In this document: positions 1-5,957 of the stretch, in pieces
Layout of the letters: the number at the start of each line of letters is the position of its first letter
Position numbering within the stretch: the first letter of the stretch is position 1
Source of the DNA: Oscillospiraceae bacterium
GTDB lineage: Bacteria > Bacillota > Clostridia > Christensenellales > Aristaeellaceae
DNA: 11,315 nt
Assembly (NCBI GenBank): GCA_031282605.1
Contig: JAITDK010000190.1
Location: 1 to 11,315 of the forward strand
Direction of reading: 5' to 3'
Notes under the pieces: generated by a model
What the model was told of the DNA's origin: nothing
What the model saw: only the letters and a program-made list of their open reading frames with translations
Database searches by the model: none
Translations under genes and position numbers: made by a program

Positions 1-199
1 CGGGGGGAGGTCGGGAGGGGGACGTGAGTCCCACTCCCGAAGGCGCGGATGCGCCGCGTCCCTGACCCTGCGAAGGGCTATCCGCCCTTTCGAAACCTGA
101 CCAGGCTTCGCCTGGACCAACGTGATACACAGTCTACCGGCTTCGGATTGCCGGTTGTACCTGGATAGTCTGTTACGCATGGGTATGATCCACATAAAA
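1..199. repeat. Dense array of intergenic hairpins downstream of lspA
   Basis: Five stem-loops lie within about 145 bases. They are 11-23/28-40 (13 pairs with one G-A mismatch and a GTGA loop), 42-46/51-55 (5 pairs), 71-78/84-92 (8 pairs with one bulged T), 101-106/110-115 (6 pairs) and 137-141/150-154 (5 pairs). The links between them share short words, including CCTGACC at 61-67 and 96-102. There is no T-run after any stem on either strand, so this is not a simple terminator. It does not match what I know of RNase P RNA, tmRNA, SRP RNA or 6S RNA. It may be an intergenic palindromic repeat cluster or part of an unrecognised structured RNA. The strand cannot be decided. Confidence 0.5.
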
Positions 200-670
200 T
201 CACGGTCGCACATCCGATTCACACTCGCATTGCTCCCGGTGCAGCAGCGCCCACAGCGCAAACGCTCCTATCCCCACACATAAACATACATCCGCAACAT
301 TAAATATAGCGAATCTGAACAACCGTATCTCAAACAAGTCTATCACATACCCATACCTAAGCCGATCATACAGGTTACCTAGCGCCCCGCCTAACGTAAC
401 CCATCCCGCCAGACGCGGCAACAACGGCGCAGCGCGCTTCTTTATCAGCACTATCACCAGCGCCGCACACAGGAACAACTGAATGAGAACCAGCAGTTCC
501 ATCTTGCCGCTTAGCAGACCGAACGACACGCCGTCGTTCGTCGCGTAGCGCAGGTGGAATATATTGGGCAGCCATTCGTACGTACCGCCGGGCATCCCGC
601 GCAGCGTGGTGTACGCCCAATATTTGACAATACGATCCGCCGCGAATGTCAGCGCCGCTATCAGGAACAT
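200..670 (-). CDS. lspA: Lipoprotein signal peptidase (signal peptidase II)
   Basis: Membrane aspartic protease that removes the signal peptide from prolipoproteins after Lgt has added diacylglycerol to the lipobox cysteine. The 156-residue product is of usual length for the family. It has the conserved blocks in order: an early D12-R-I-V-K, the NDGVSFGLL block near 45-53, GNLYDRL with catalytic D102, and FNVADV with catalytic D127. Hydrophobic stretches at about 1-20, 57-76, 87-100 and 126-143 fit the four-helix membrane fold. The ATG is preceded by GAGGTG with a 5-nt spacer. It lies 62 bases after the DUF5665 gene in the same direction, so the two are probably cotranscribed. The C-terminus is short and charged with two cysteines. 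Confidence 0.96.
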   Translation of the reverse strand: MFLIAALTFAADRIVKYWAYTTLRGMPGGTYEWLPNIFHLRYATNDGVSFGLLSGKMELLVLIQLFLCAALVIVLIKKRAAPLLPRLAGWVTLGGALGNLYDRLRYGYVIDLFEIRLFRFAIFNVADVCLCVGIGAFALWALLHREQCECESDVRP

Positions 671-732
671 TCGGGCACCTCATCTTTCGCTTCCTAATCC
701 TGCTTCTTATCCGCACCTTTAACAAGTTCCGG

Positions 733-1014
733 CTACAGCTTGCGCTGCACCATACGCACGACATCCGCCAGGAAGTCGCCTATACCCGGCAGATTCGCCA
801 CAGCCAGTCGCTGCAGCAGAGCGATCAACACCGCGCCCAGTATCGAGAAACCCACTGCTATCCCTAGCCCACGCGACACCCCAGCCAGGAAGTTAGTCCA
901 AACCAACCTGCGTTTGTTCTGCATATATTGCACGTATTCGGCCAGACCCAGCCGCTCCATCTGTTCGACCATCACCTGTGCGCGCATCGCCGCGCTTTTG
1001 CGGATTGATCGCAT
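733..1014 (-). CDS. DUF5665 domain-containing membrane protein
   Basis: A 93-residue protein of the uncharacterised DUF5665 family, recognised by the pattern LAEYVQYMQNKRRLVWTNFLAG, then a single long hydrophobic segment (about 43-69), then a LPGIGDFLADVVRMV tail. The N-terminal third is charged and probably helical and cytoplasmic; the protein likely sits in the membrane with one span or a hairpin. No catalytic residues are evident and the function is unknown. The ATG has GAGGTG with a 5-nt spacer. It is the first gene of a minus-strand pair with lspA. This location near lspA recurs in Clostridia as I recall it, which hints at an envelope role, but that is inference. Confidence 0.85.
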   Translation of the reverse strand: MRSIRKSAAMRAQVMVEQMERLGLAEYVQYMQNKRRLVWTNFLAGVSRGLGIAVGFSILGAVLIALLQRLAVANLPGIGDFLADVVRMVQRKL

Positions 1015-1075
1015 ACGATCACCTCATATTCAAGTATGATCCGCGCGGTTAAGTATTAAACAGGTGCGCATATAT

Positions 1076-1104
1076 ATTCTAACAAAAACTCCCCGGCCGC
1101 GCAA
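1076..1104 (-). promoter_or_regulatory. Candidate promoter for the DUF5665-lspA pair
   Basis: On the minus strand a TTGCGC -35 (1099-1104) and a TAGAAT -10 (1076-1081) are separated by 17 bases, about 60 bases upstream of the DUF5665 start. The -10 lies in an AT-rich patch. The -35 is a partial match, so this is only a plausible assignment. Confidence 0.4.
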
Positions 1105-1272
1105 TCAATGGTTAAACAGAAGCACGAACAGTCAACGCACCTTATTCCCGCTCATCCAACTCATATATTTTACAAGATTCCGTATCATTCTCATTGTGGA
1201 GCGCAAACGAATGCCAAACGCCTGTTTTTTTGTCAAAATGGAGCGAGCTGCCCGCACAAATCAAGTATGGTG

Positions 1273-1314
1273 TTGACAAGTGGCGATGATAGTGTACAAT
1301 GACACCATGGAGGG
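1273..1314 (+). promoter_or_regulatory. Promoter and ribosome-binding site of the MBL-gloA unit
   Basis: A consensus TTGACA -35 (1273-1278) and a TACAAT -10 (1295-1300) are 16 bases apart. Transcription would start near 1307, giving a leader of only about 14 bases that contains GGAGGG (1309-1314) six bases before the ATG at 1321. The inverted words TGGTGT (1268-1273) and ACACCA (1302-1307) flank the promoter and may be an operator. Confidence 0.75.
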
Positions 1315-1320
1315 ACTAGT

Positions 1321-2124
1321 ATGGCGCAAAACATCCATGTAACATACCTGGAACACAGCGCATTCGCCGTTTATACCGACAGGACGGCGCTGATATTCGA
1401 CTACGCTCGTCACGCGCCGAACCGCGAGACACCGGCGTCATCCGAGCGCTTCCCTGGCGGATACGTGACCCCTGAGTCGCTGAAGACGTTCGAGCGTGTG
1501 CGCGTATTCGCCAGCCATAGCCACAGTGACCATTATGTCCGGGACATATTCAAGTGGATGGGGCACAAGGGGATCGACTATATCTTAAGCTACGAGATTG
1601 ACGACGCGCCATCGGGTTATAAACTCGCCCCAGGCGAGACACGGCTGCTCCCGGACATGACCATCACCGCGCGCGACTCCACGGATCTGGGCGTCTCGTT
1701 CATGATCGACTGGCATGGAGCGGGTGATGAGACCGGCCACACGACGGGAATAAAGCTCTTTCACGCGGGTGACTTGAATCTATGGCACTGGCGCGACGAA
1801 TCTACGCTGCGTGAGATTGAGCAAGCCGAGACCGCGTTCTATGCCGCGATGGAACCCATATATGGGGCGCACGTCGATTTGGCGTTCTTCCCTGTTGATC
1901 CGCGTCAAGGCGTGATGTATGACGCGGGGGCGGTGCACTTTATCGCAAGGGTGCAGCCGTCGTTGTTCTTCCCGATGCACTTCCAGGGCCGCGCCGACGT
2001 CGCAATGGAATTCTCGCGCCGCAACGCCGAACGGCGCACAACGGTTATACCTCTAACCAAACCGGGCGAGACCGTCGAAGCCGCCAAAGACGCCTCCGGC
2101 GTCCTGCGCGTGCTCCATCCATAG
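1321..2124 (+). CDS. MBL-fold metallo-hydrolase (UlaG-like)
   Basis: A 267-residue cytoplasmic protein of the metallo-beta-lactamase fold. The metal-binding HxHxDH signature is H66-S-H68-S-D70-H71, followed by H148-A-G-D151 (bridging Asp) and H220 in FPMHF. A dinuclear Zn or Mn site is therefore likely intact. The opening VTYLEHSAFAV and the FHAGDLNLWHW and FPVDPRQG blocks are typical of the UlaG-like, COG2220-type group rather than true beta-lactamases or classical glyoxalase II. Substrate is unknown; members include lactonases, phosphodiesterases and orphan hydrolases. It is first in a two-gene unit with a glyoxalase I-like gene 40 bases downstream. Strong promoter and GGAGGG site support the start. 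Confidence 0.85.
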   Translation: MAQNIHVTYLEHSAFAVYTDRTALIFDYARHAPNRETPASSERFPGGYVTPESLKTFERVRVFASHSHSDHYVRDIFKWMGHKGIDYILSYEIDDAPSGYKLAPGETRLLPDMTITARDSTDLGVSFMIDWHGAGDETGHTTGIKLFHAGDLNLWHWRDESTLREIEQAETAFYAAMEPIYGAHVDLAFFPVDPRQGVMYDAGAVHFIARVQPSLFFPMHFQGRADVAMEFSRRNAERRTTVIPLTKPGETVEAAKDASGVLRVLHP

Positions 2125-2164
2125 ACCGCCGTAACACCCATTAACATACAGAGGAGACGAGCGC

Positions 2165-2533
2165 ATGACATTCAGGATAGCGCACACCAACTTCAACGTG
2201 GCCAATGTGGACGCCGCCGTAACGTTCTACAAGAAAGCTCTCGGACTCAAGGAAACGAGACGCAGCGTTGCGTCCGACGGTCGCTTCACCATTGTATTCA
2301 TGGGCGACGAAAAGTCCGAATACCTTCTAGAACTGACCCAGCTGACGGATCATCCGCAAAAATATGACCTAGGCGAGAACGAACTGCATGTAGCCTTCGT
2401 AGTTGACGACTTCAGCGCCGCGCACAAACTGCACAAAGAGATGGGCTGCATCTGCTATGAAAACGAGGGTATGGGCATCTATTTTATTGAGGATCCCGAC
2501 GGTTACTGGCTGGAGATAGTGCCTCAACGCTGA
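2165..2533 (+). CDS. gloA: Glyoxalase I / VOC family protein (lactoylglutathione lyase-like)
   Basis: A 122-residue protein of the vicinal oxygen chelate superfamily with two beta-alpha-beta-beta-beta modules. Metal ligands fit E. coli-type glyoxalase I: H7, E56 (LLELT), H75 (LHVAF) and E117 (DGYWLEIV). The family isomerises the hemithioacetal of methylglyoxal and a thiol cofactor to a lactoyl thioester. Many Clostridia lack glutathione, so the cofactor could be another thiol or the activity could differ; this is inference. The start has AGGAG (2152-2156) with an 8-nt spacer. The gene follows the MBL hydrolase by 40 bases and is followed by a terminator, so the two form an operon. Because glyoxalase II is also an MBL-fold hydrolase, a paired thioester-detoxifying role is possible. 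Confidence 0.85.
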   Translation: MTFRIAHTNFNVANVDAAVTFYKKALGLKETRRSVASDGRFTIVFMGDEKSEYLLELTQLTDHPQKYDLGENELHVAFVVDDFSAAHKLHKEMGCICYENEGMGIYFIEDPDGYWLEIVPQR

Positions 2534-2606
2534 CAGCCATGTACCTTCGGACACTCCCAAGCGTACCAAATAATCCAACAGCAGCCGCTTCCGGCATCGA
2601 GGATTA

Positions 2607-2629
2607 CAAGGGGGAGTATCTCCCCCTTG
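2607..2629. repeat. Perfect 10-bp inverted repeat between convergent genes
   Basis: CAAGGGGGAG (2607-2616) pairs perfectly with CTCCCCCTTG (2620-2629) across a TAT loop. No T-run follows on either strand. It may aid termination or act as an RNA 3'-end stabiliser between gloA and the convergent regulator. Confidence 0.6.
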
Positions 2630-2671
2630 GGGGCGATTATTAGGGCGCAAAACCCTCTATGCCGCCTTTTT

Positions 2672-2704
2672 GCGCTTTCTGCAATCAGAAAGCGCATTCT
2701 TTTT
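2672..2704 (+). terminator. Rho-independent terminator of the MBL-gloA unit
   Basis: GCGCTTTCTG (2672-2681) pairs perfectly with CAGAAAGCGC (2686-2695) around a CAAT loop, followed by ATTCTTTTT (2696-2704) on the plus strand. The tail runs into the stop codon of the convergent regulator. On the minus strand the stem is followed by A residues, so it is oriented for the plus-strand genes. Confidence 0.75.
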
Positions 2705-5255
2705 ATCCCATTATTTTCTTTTCCATTGCGAAACGCAGCGCATCCGCCAGATTGCTTGCGCCCAGTTTGTCGTACAGCGAGTTGATTACGAGCTTTACCG
2801 TATTGATCGAGATCTGGCGGTGAGCGGCGATCTCGGAACGGGACAATCCGTGCGACAGATCAACCAGCACCTCCTTCTCACGCTGGGACAGGGGTACATC
2901 GTTGTTCGTCGGGTGCGCCGCGCGATACACGGCGATAACATGCGCCTGCTGCTTAGCGTAGGCCGACGATTTGCGCTGAATCGTCTCCAACCACTCGCCG
3001 GGAATCCCGGAATCACCTGATCGCAGCGCGGAGGCGGCCAGCGTGCGCATGTCCTTGCCCATCTCGATGAACGGCATGATGATTCCATTATCACGCGCGT
3101 CGTAGTAGGCGAGACGCAGGGCGGTGAACGCGGCGGCTTTGTCCTTCGTCAGATACCGGGCGCACGCTGTCAGCGCTAGTACGCTTATGCGACCGTAGAG
3201 TATCGACTCGCGCTGGAGCATCTCGTCGGTGTAAGCGAACAGATCGCCGTATTGCTTGGTTATGTAATAGTACCGAACCTTCAGTTGATTGCCATAGTTC
3301 TCAATAAACGCGCTGTGACCGTACGGTGTTATCCGACCGCGCAGCCACGTGGGGAACTGCTCCGGCATCCGAAGCAGGTAGCAATAATAGGCGCGCGTGA
3401 TGGCGCAGGTTATATATCTCGCGCCGTAATCAGTTTCGTCCAGCTGAGAGTCCACTTCGCGCAACGCTTCCTCCGCCTTGCTCAAATCCCCCTGCGCGAA
3501 CGCTATGAGCATTAGGTAAGTCAGTGCCTTGTGCGCGATGTCATATTGGCTGTTGCGCCACGCCTGCGACAATCCCTGGCGCAAGAAGGACTCCGCCGCT
3601 CCCAGGTCATTCCGGTAGTACGCCAATTCCCCGCGCGCGCAGTCGTCGATGCCAGCCATACCACCCTTTAGACAGTGCGCCACGCTTTTGGCGGCTTCAG
3701 CCAACGCCGCTATGTACGCCTCCGGAGCGCCCTTGGAGGAGTCGCCTACATGGGAAAACCACGGCGGGGTTTGATTGTTCTCAATCTGGTTTTGATAGAT
3801 CGGGAAGGGCGAGCGTGTTAGGCGCTCATCCTGGAGCGCGAAATATTCGTGAAAGTCGAATCGTCCGTCGATGGTTGACATAAGCTGGCGGATCACGCCC
3901 ATACAGTAGTACAGCCCGCCCAACATGCGGTCGACAAACGCGGTCTGCGGCGCGGCGGTATATTTGCGTGCGTACTTTTCAGCCAACCGAAACGCATCAT
4001 CGACCATGCCCGCGCCCACTAAAGCGCGCACATGGGTAACCGCAGAGAAATCGACCGTGTCGAAAACGTTTTCCGGAGCGTTATCAAATATCTCCTTGGC
4101 AAGCAAGGCCATGTCGCGAGGCATCTGCGCCGGGAATCGGAACAGCACCGCGATTATATCTGAATAAGCGCTGATGTTTTCATAGTATGTTATCGCGCTG
4201 GCGTAGAAATCGTTCGCGCAGCACCATTCGGCGGCCTTCGCGTAGGTGTCGTATTTTTCCTCAGCCGTTAAGCAGTTCTGGTTCTGGCTTAGCAGATCCA
4301 TGAACAAATGGTGAACATGGTACACGTTCAAGTAGAAGTCATGGCGAATATACGCGCTAAGCTGCTCCAACTCCTCCATAAGCGCGTCGTCCCCGGCCAG
4401 CGTCCGCACTAGATCGGTGGCCAGCCGGTCGATCAGCGACAGTCGGGTCAGCAGACGCTTCAGGCGCGGCGATATAGTCTGCAGTATCTCGGATTCGATC
4501 AACTTGAAGATGTTCTGCTTTAGCGCTCCCAGCGCGGGTATGACATAATCCGGCGACTTGGCGAGCGAGCGCGCAAGCAGGTTGATGGCGAACGCCCAGC
4601 CGCCCGTCGTGGCGTAGATGTCCTTCAGATGCCGCTCGTCCAGCGGGATCGATTGGCTGCTGTAGTACGCCGCGATCTCAGCGTCCGTGAAGCGCAGTTC
4701 CTCCTCATCCACGCTGACGAACCGATCCTCCGACATCAGATCCAGAAAATTGATGCTTGGCACGCTCCTGGATATGAGTATCAGCCGCATATTGTGCTGT
4801 TCGCAGTGCGCGAGCCTGTCTACAAACCGAAGAACCGACGCGTCGTTGATCAAATGGAAGTCGTCCAGCACGATGGCGTATTGACGGTCAGGCTTGAGCG
4901 TGCCTCTGGTAAGCAAGGCAAACCTGGTGAATGTGTCGTCGGAGTCCGGGAATCCAATCTCGATAAGATGCCTTGCGTATCCCTCGCTGCCGATGGACGC
5001 GGCGTGAACATAATTCTCCCAGAACCGCGTGGCGAGATTACACTGCGCGGTCAGCTGAATCCACGTAGTGTCTATGCCAGCTTTCTGCAGAAAGCATTCC
5101 ACGGCGCGGGTCTTGCCGTATCCCATGCCTGCCGTAACGATCACCAACGGCCGCTTGACGGCGTCTTCAAGCAACGCGTGAAGGCGCTGCCTATCATAGA
5201 ACAGCCCATTGGTTTTCCCAGCCGCCTCTGTGCTACATTCGCTACCTGTCGTCAT
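2703..5255 (-). CDS. MalT-like LuxR-family transcriptional regulator with NTPase domain
   Basis: An 850-residue signal-transducing ATPase of the MalT/LAL type. The N-terminal NTPase has a Walker A, GMGYGKT (43-49), a Walker B, YAIVLDDFHLI (126-136, D131/D132), a LILISR sensor strand (158-163) and a TTGGWAFAINLLA motif (216-228) typical of this group. The middle (about 340-770) is helical and TPR-like, for example ELAYYRNDLGAAESFLRQGL near 543-562, and probably binds a ligand or partner. The C-terminal LuxR/GerE helix-turn-helix spans about 787-848 and binds DNA. Family members oligomerise with ATP and inducer to activate transcription. The inducer and targets are unknown; neighbouring genes do not reveal them. 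The ATG has only a G-rich upstream stretch as ribosome-binding site. Confidence 0.9.
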   Translation of the reverse strand: MTTGSECSTEAAGKTNGLFYDRQRLHALLEDAVKRPLVIVTAGMGYGKTRAVECFLQKAGIDTTWIQLTAQCNLATRFWENYVHAASIGSEGYARHLIEIGFPDSDDTFTRFALLTRGTLKPDRQYAIVLDDFHLINDASVLRFVDRLAHCEQHNMRLILISRSVPSINFLDLMSEDRFVSVDEEELRFTDAEIAAYYSSQSIPLDERHLKDIYATTGGWAFAINLLARSLAKSPDYVIPALGALKQNIFKLIESEILQTISPRLKRLLTRLSLIDRLATDLVRTLAGDDALMEELEQLSAYIRHDFYLNVYHVHHLFMDLLSQNQNCLTAEEKYDTYAKAAEWCCANDFYASAITYYENISAYSDIIAVLFRFPAQMPRDMALLAKEIFDNAPENVFDTVDFSAVTHVRALVGAGMVDDAFRLAEKYARKYTAAPQTAFVDRMLGGLYYCMGVIRQLMSTIDGRFDFHEYFALQDERLTRSPFPIYQNQIENNQTPPWFSHVGDSSKGAPEAYIAALAEAAKSVAHCLKGGMAGIDDCARGELAYYRNDLGAAESFLRQGLSQAWRNSQYDIAHKALTYLMLIAFAQGDLSKAEEALREVDSQLDETDYGARYITCAITRAYYCYLLRMPEQFPTWLRGRITPYGHSAFIENYGNQLKVRYYYITKQYGDLFAYTDEMLQRESILYGRISVLALTACARYLTKDKAAAFTALRLAYYDARDNGIIMPFIEMGKDMRTLAASALRSGDSGIPGEWLETIQRKSSAYAKQQAHVIAVYRAAHPTNNDVPLSQREKEVLVDLSHGLSRSEIAAHRQISINTVKLVINSLYDKLGASNLADALRFAMEKKIMG

Positions 5256-5290
5256 ATACTAGCCCCCGCTTCCGTCGCTGCGGCATTTTG

Positions 5291-5334
5291 ATGACAATAT
5301 GTTGTCATTATACAGAAATCCTGGAAAAAGTCAA
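5291..5334 (-). promoter_or_regulatory. Promoter and overlapping palindromic operator of the MalT-like regulator
   Basis: On the minus strand TTGACT (5329-5334) and TATAAT (5307-5312) are spaced by 16 bases, a near-consensus sigma-A promoter. A dyad with perfect 7-bp arms, ATGACAA (5291-5297) and TTGTCAT (5302-5308) around a 4-base centre, overlaps the last bases of the -10 and covers the expected start site. That placement fits a repressor operator. The leader to the ATG would be about 45 bases. Confidence 0.7.
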
Positions 5335-5423
5335 TTAACGTATCGTACATAGTTTGAGTAATATTTGATTAATATCAGCGTCATAAAAAAGAAACACAGC
5401 AGACTATGATGGTCATCTTTATT

Positions 5424-5445
5424 GGCAATCAATGGCATGGTTGCC
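5424..5445. repeat. Inverted repeat in the divergent spacer
   Basis: GGCAATC and GGTTGCC form a 7-pair stem (one G-T pair) around an 8-base AATGGCAT loop; a third GGCAAT copy follows at 5453-5458. This may be a regulator-binding site for one or both divergent genes. No protein can be assigned. Confidence 0.35.
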
Positions 5446-5607
5446 TGCAATCGGCAATTATGGGGGTGTTTTGCGAACGGATGCGTCGCCTTTTGTGGTA
5501 GAAAGCGAGGACGTCGGATGTGTTTTGCGTATGTGAATATCTCGCTTCACAGTATAAAGCGCGAATGACGAGAAGTGTATTATATTATATAACGGAGGGT
5601 ATATGCA

Positions 5608-5841
5608 ATGATTAACGACAATTGGCGACTGATAACGGATCCGGAGTTAATTGATCTTGCGTTGAAGTACGGCGAAGCCAAGGCGCAGGCGCATACCTCT
5701 CCGGATGAACACTACGTCGTACGCTTCTACACCAGAAAGTCTTGGCTAAAGGGCAACGGCTCATACTTCCTGCGGTTGACCTTTCCAAAGAACAATGAGT
5801 TGGTACAGAAGTTGATGGCGGGTTCAAAGGCATCGTCGTAA
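5608..5841 (+). CDS. Small hypothetical protein (77 aa)
   Basis: I do not recognise this protein. The reading frame begins at an ATG with a good GGAGGG site (5594-5599) and an 8-nt spacer, which is the main support for it being real. The product is soluble, mixed in charge, with a helical N-terminal half (DPELIDLALKYGEAKAQA) and a likely beta stretch (HYVVRFYTRKSW, SYFLRLTF). There is no signal peptide, membrane span or cysteine. The gene stands alone, divergent from the MalT-like regulator and convergent with htpG, across a shared hairpin. An overlapping minus-strand frame of 73 codons has proline- and serine-rich, shadow-like content and is less likely. Function unknown. Confidence 0.6.
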   Translation: MINDNWRLITDPELIDLALKYGEAKAQAHTSPDEHYVVRFYTRKSWLKGNGSYFLRLTFPKNNELVQKLMAGSKASS

Positions 5842-5913
5842 CTGAAGGATGCGCTACTTATGACAAAGCGGCGCGGCAAGCGCGGCGTAGGGTACGAATG
5901 AGGACGAACCTAG

Positions 5914-5937
5914 GGGAGGGAAGAGAGCTTCCCTCCC
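5914..5937. terminator. Hairpin between convergent small gene and htpG
   Basis: GGGAGGGAAG (5914-5923) pairs perfectly with CTTCCCTCCC (5928-5937) around an AGAG loop, lying 20 bases past the htpG stop and about 70 bases past the small gene's stop. The tails are GTTCTC on plus and CTAGGTTCG on minus, with few T residues. It is a probable shared, imperfect terminator. Confidence 0.55.
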
Positions 5938-5957
5938 GTTCTCGCCGCCCTAAATCG

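Larger units (their letters stand above)
1015..1320. other. Divergent intergenic region between the DUF5665 and MBL genes
   Basis: This 306-base spacer separates divergent genes. Its edges hold the ribosome-binding site and candidate promoter of the leftward DUF5665-lspA pair and the promoter of the rightward MBL-gloA pair. Between about 1110 and 1265 I see no hairpin, repeat or ORF with a ribosome-binding site. The short plus-strand open frames here look like chance. Confidence 0.6.
5256..5607. other. 352-base divergent spacer
   Basis: This gene-poor stretch separates the leftward regulator from the small rightward gene. Its left end holds the regulator promoter and dyad. A hairpin-capable repeat, GGCAATC (5424-5430) with GGTTGCC (5439-5445), lies in the middle. 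The right end, about 5576-5591, is a run of A and T that could contain a -10 for the small gene, but no matching -35 is clear. A 34-codon open frame at 5432-5536 lacks a ribosome-binding site and is not called. Confidence 0.6.

Noticed and set aside
1..180. Minus-strand open frame from an ATG at 178-180 running to the window edge (60 codons)
   Set aside because: No ribosome-binding site, Arg- and Pro-rich content typical of a GC-rich shadow, coincides with the hairpin array, and does not resemble RluD or another usual lspA neighbour.
1..199. SRP RNA, RNase P RNA, tmRNA or 6S RNA at the left edge
   Set aside because: A GTCAGG word on the minus strand recalls SRP helix 8, but the GGAAGCAGCC partner is missing; none of the signature motifs of the other RNAs are present.
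5432..5536. 34-codon plus-strand frame in the spacer upstream of the small gene
   Set aside because: No Shine-Dalgarno sequence and its start lies within the hairpin repeat; no recognisable features.
5612..5833. 73-codon minus-strand frame opposite the small gene
   Set aside because: No clear ribosome-binding site, and its Ser/Pro/Arg-rich content looks like an antisense shadow of the better-supported plus-strand gene.
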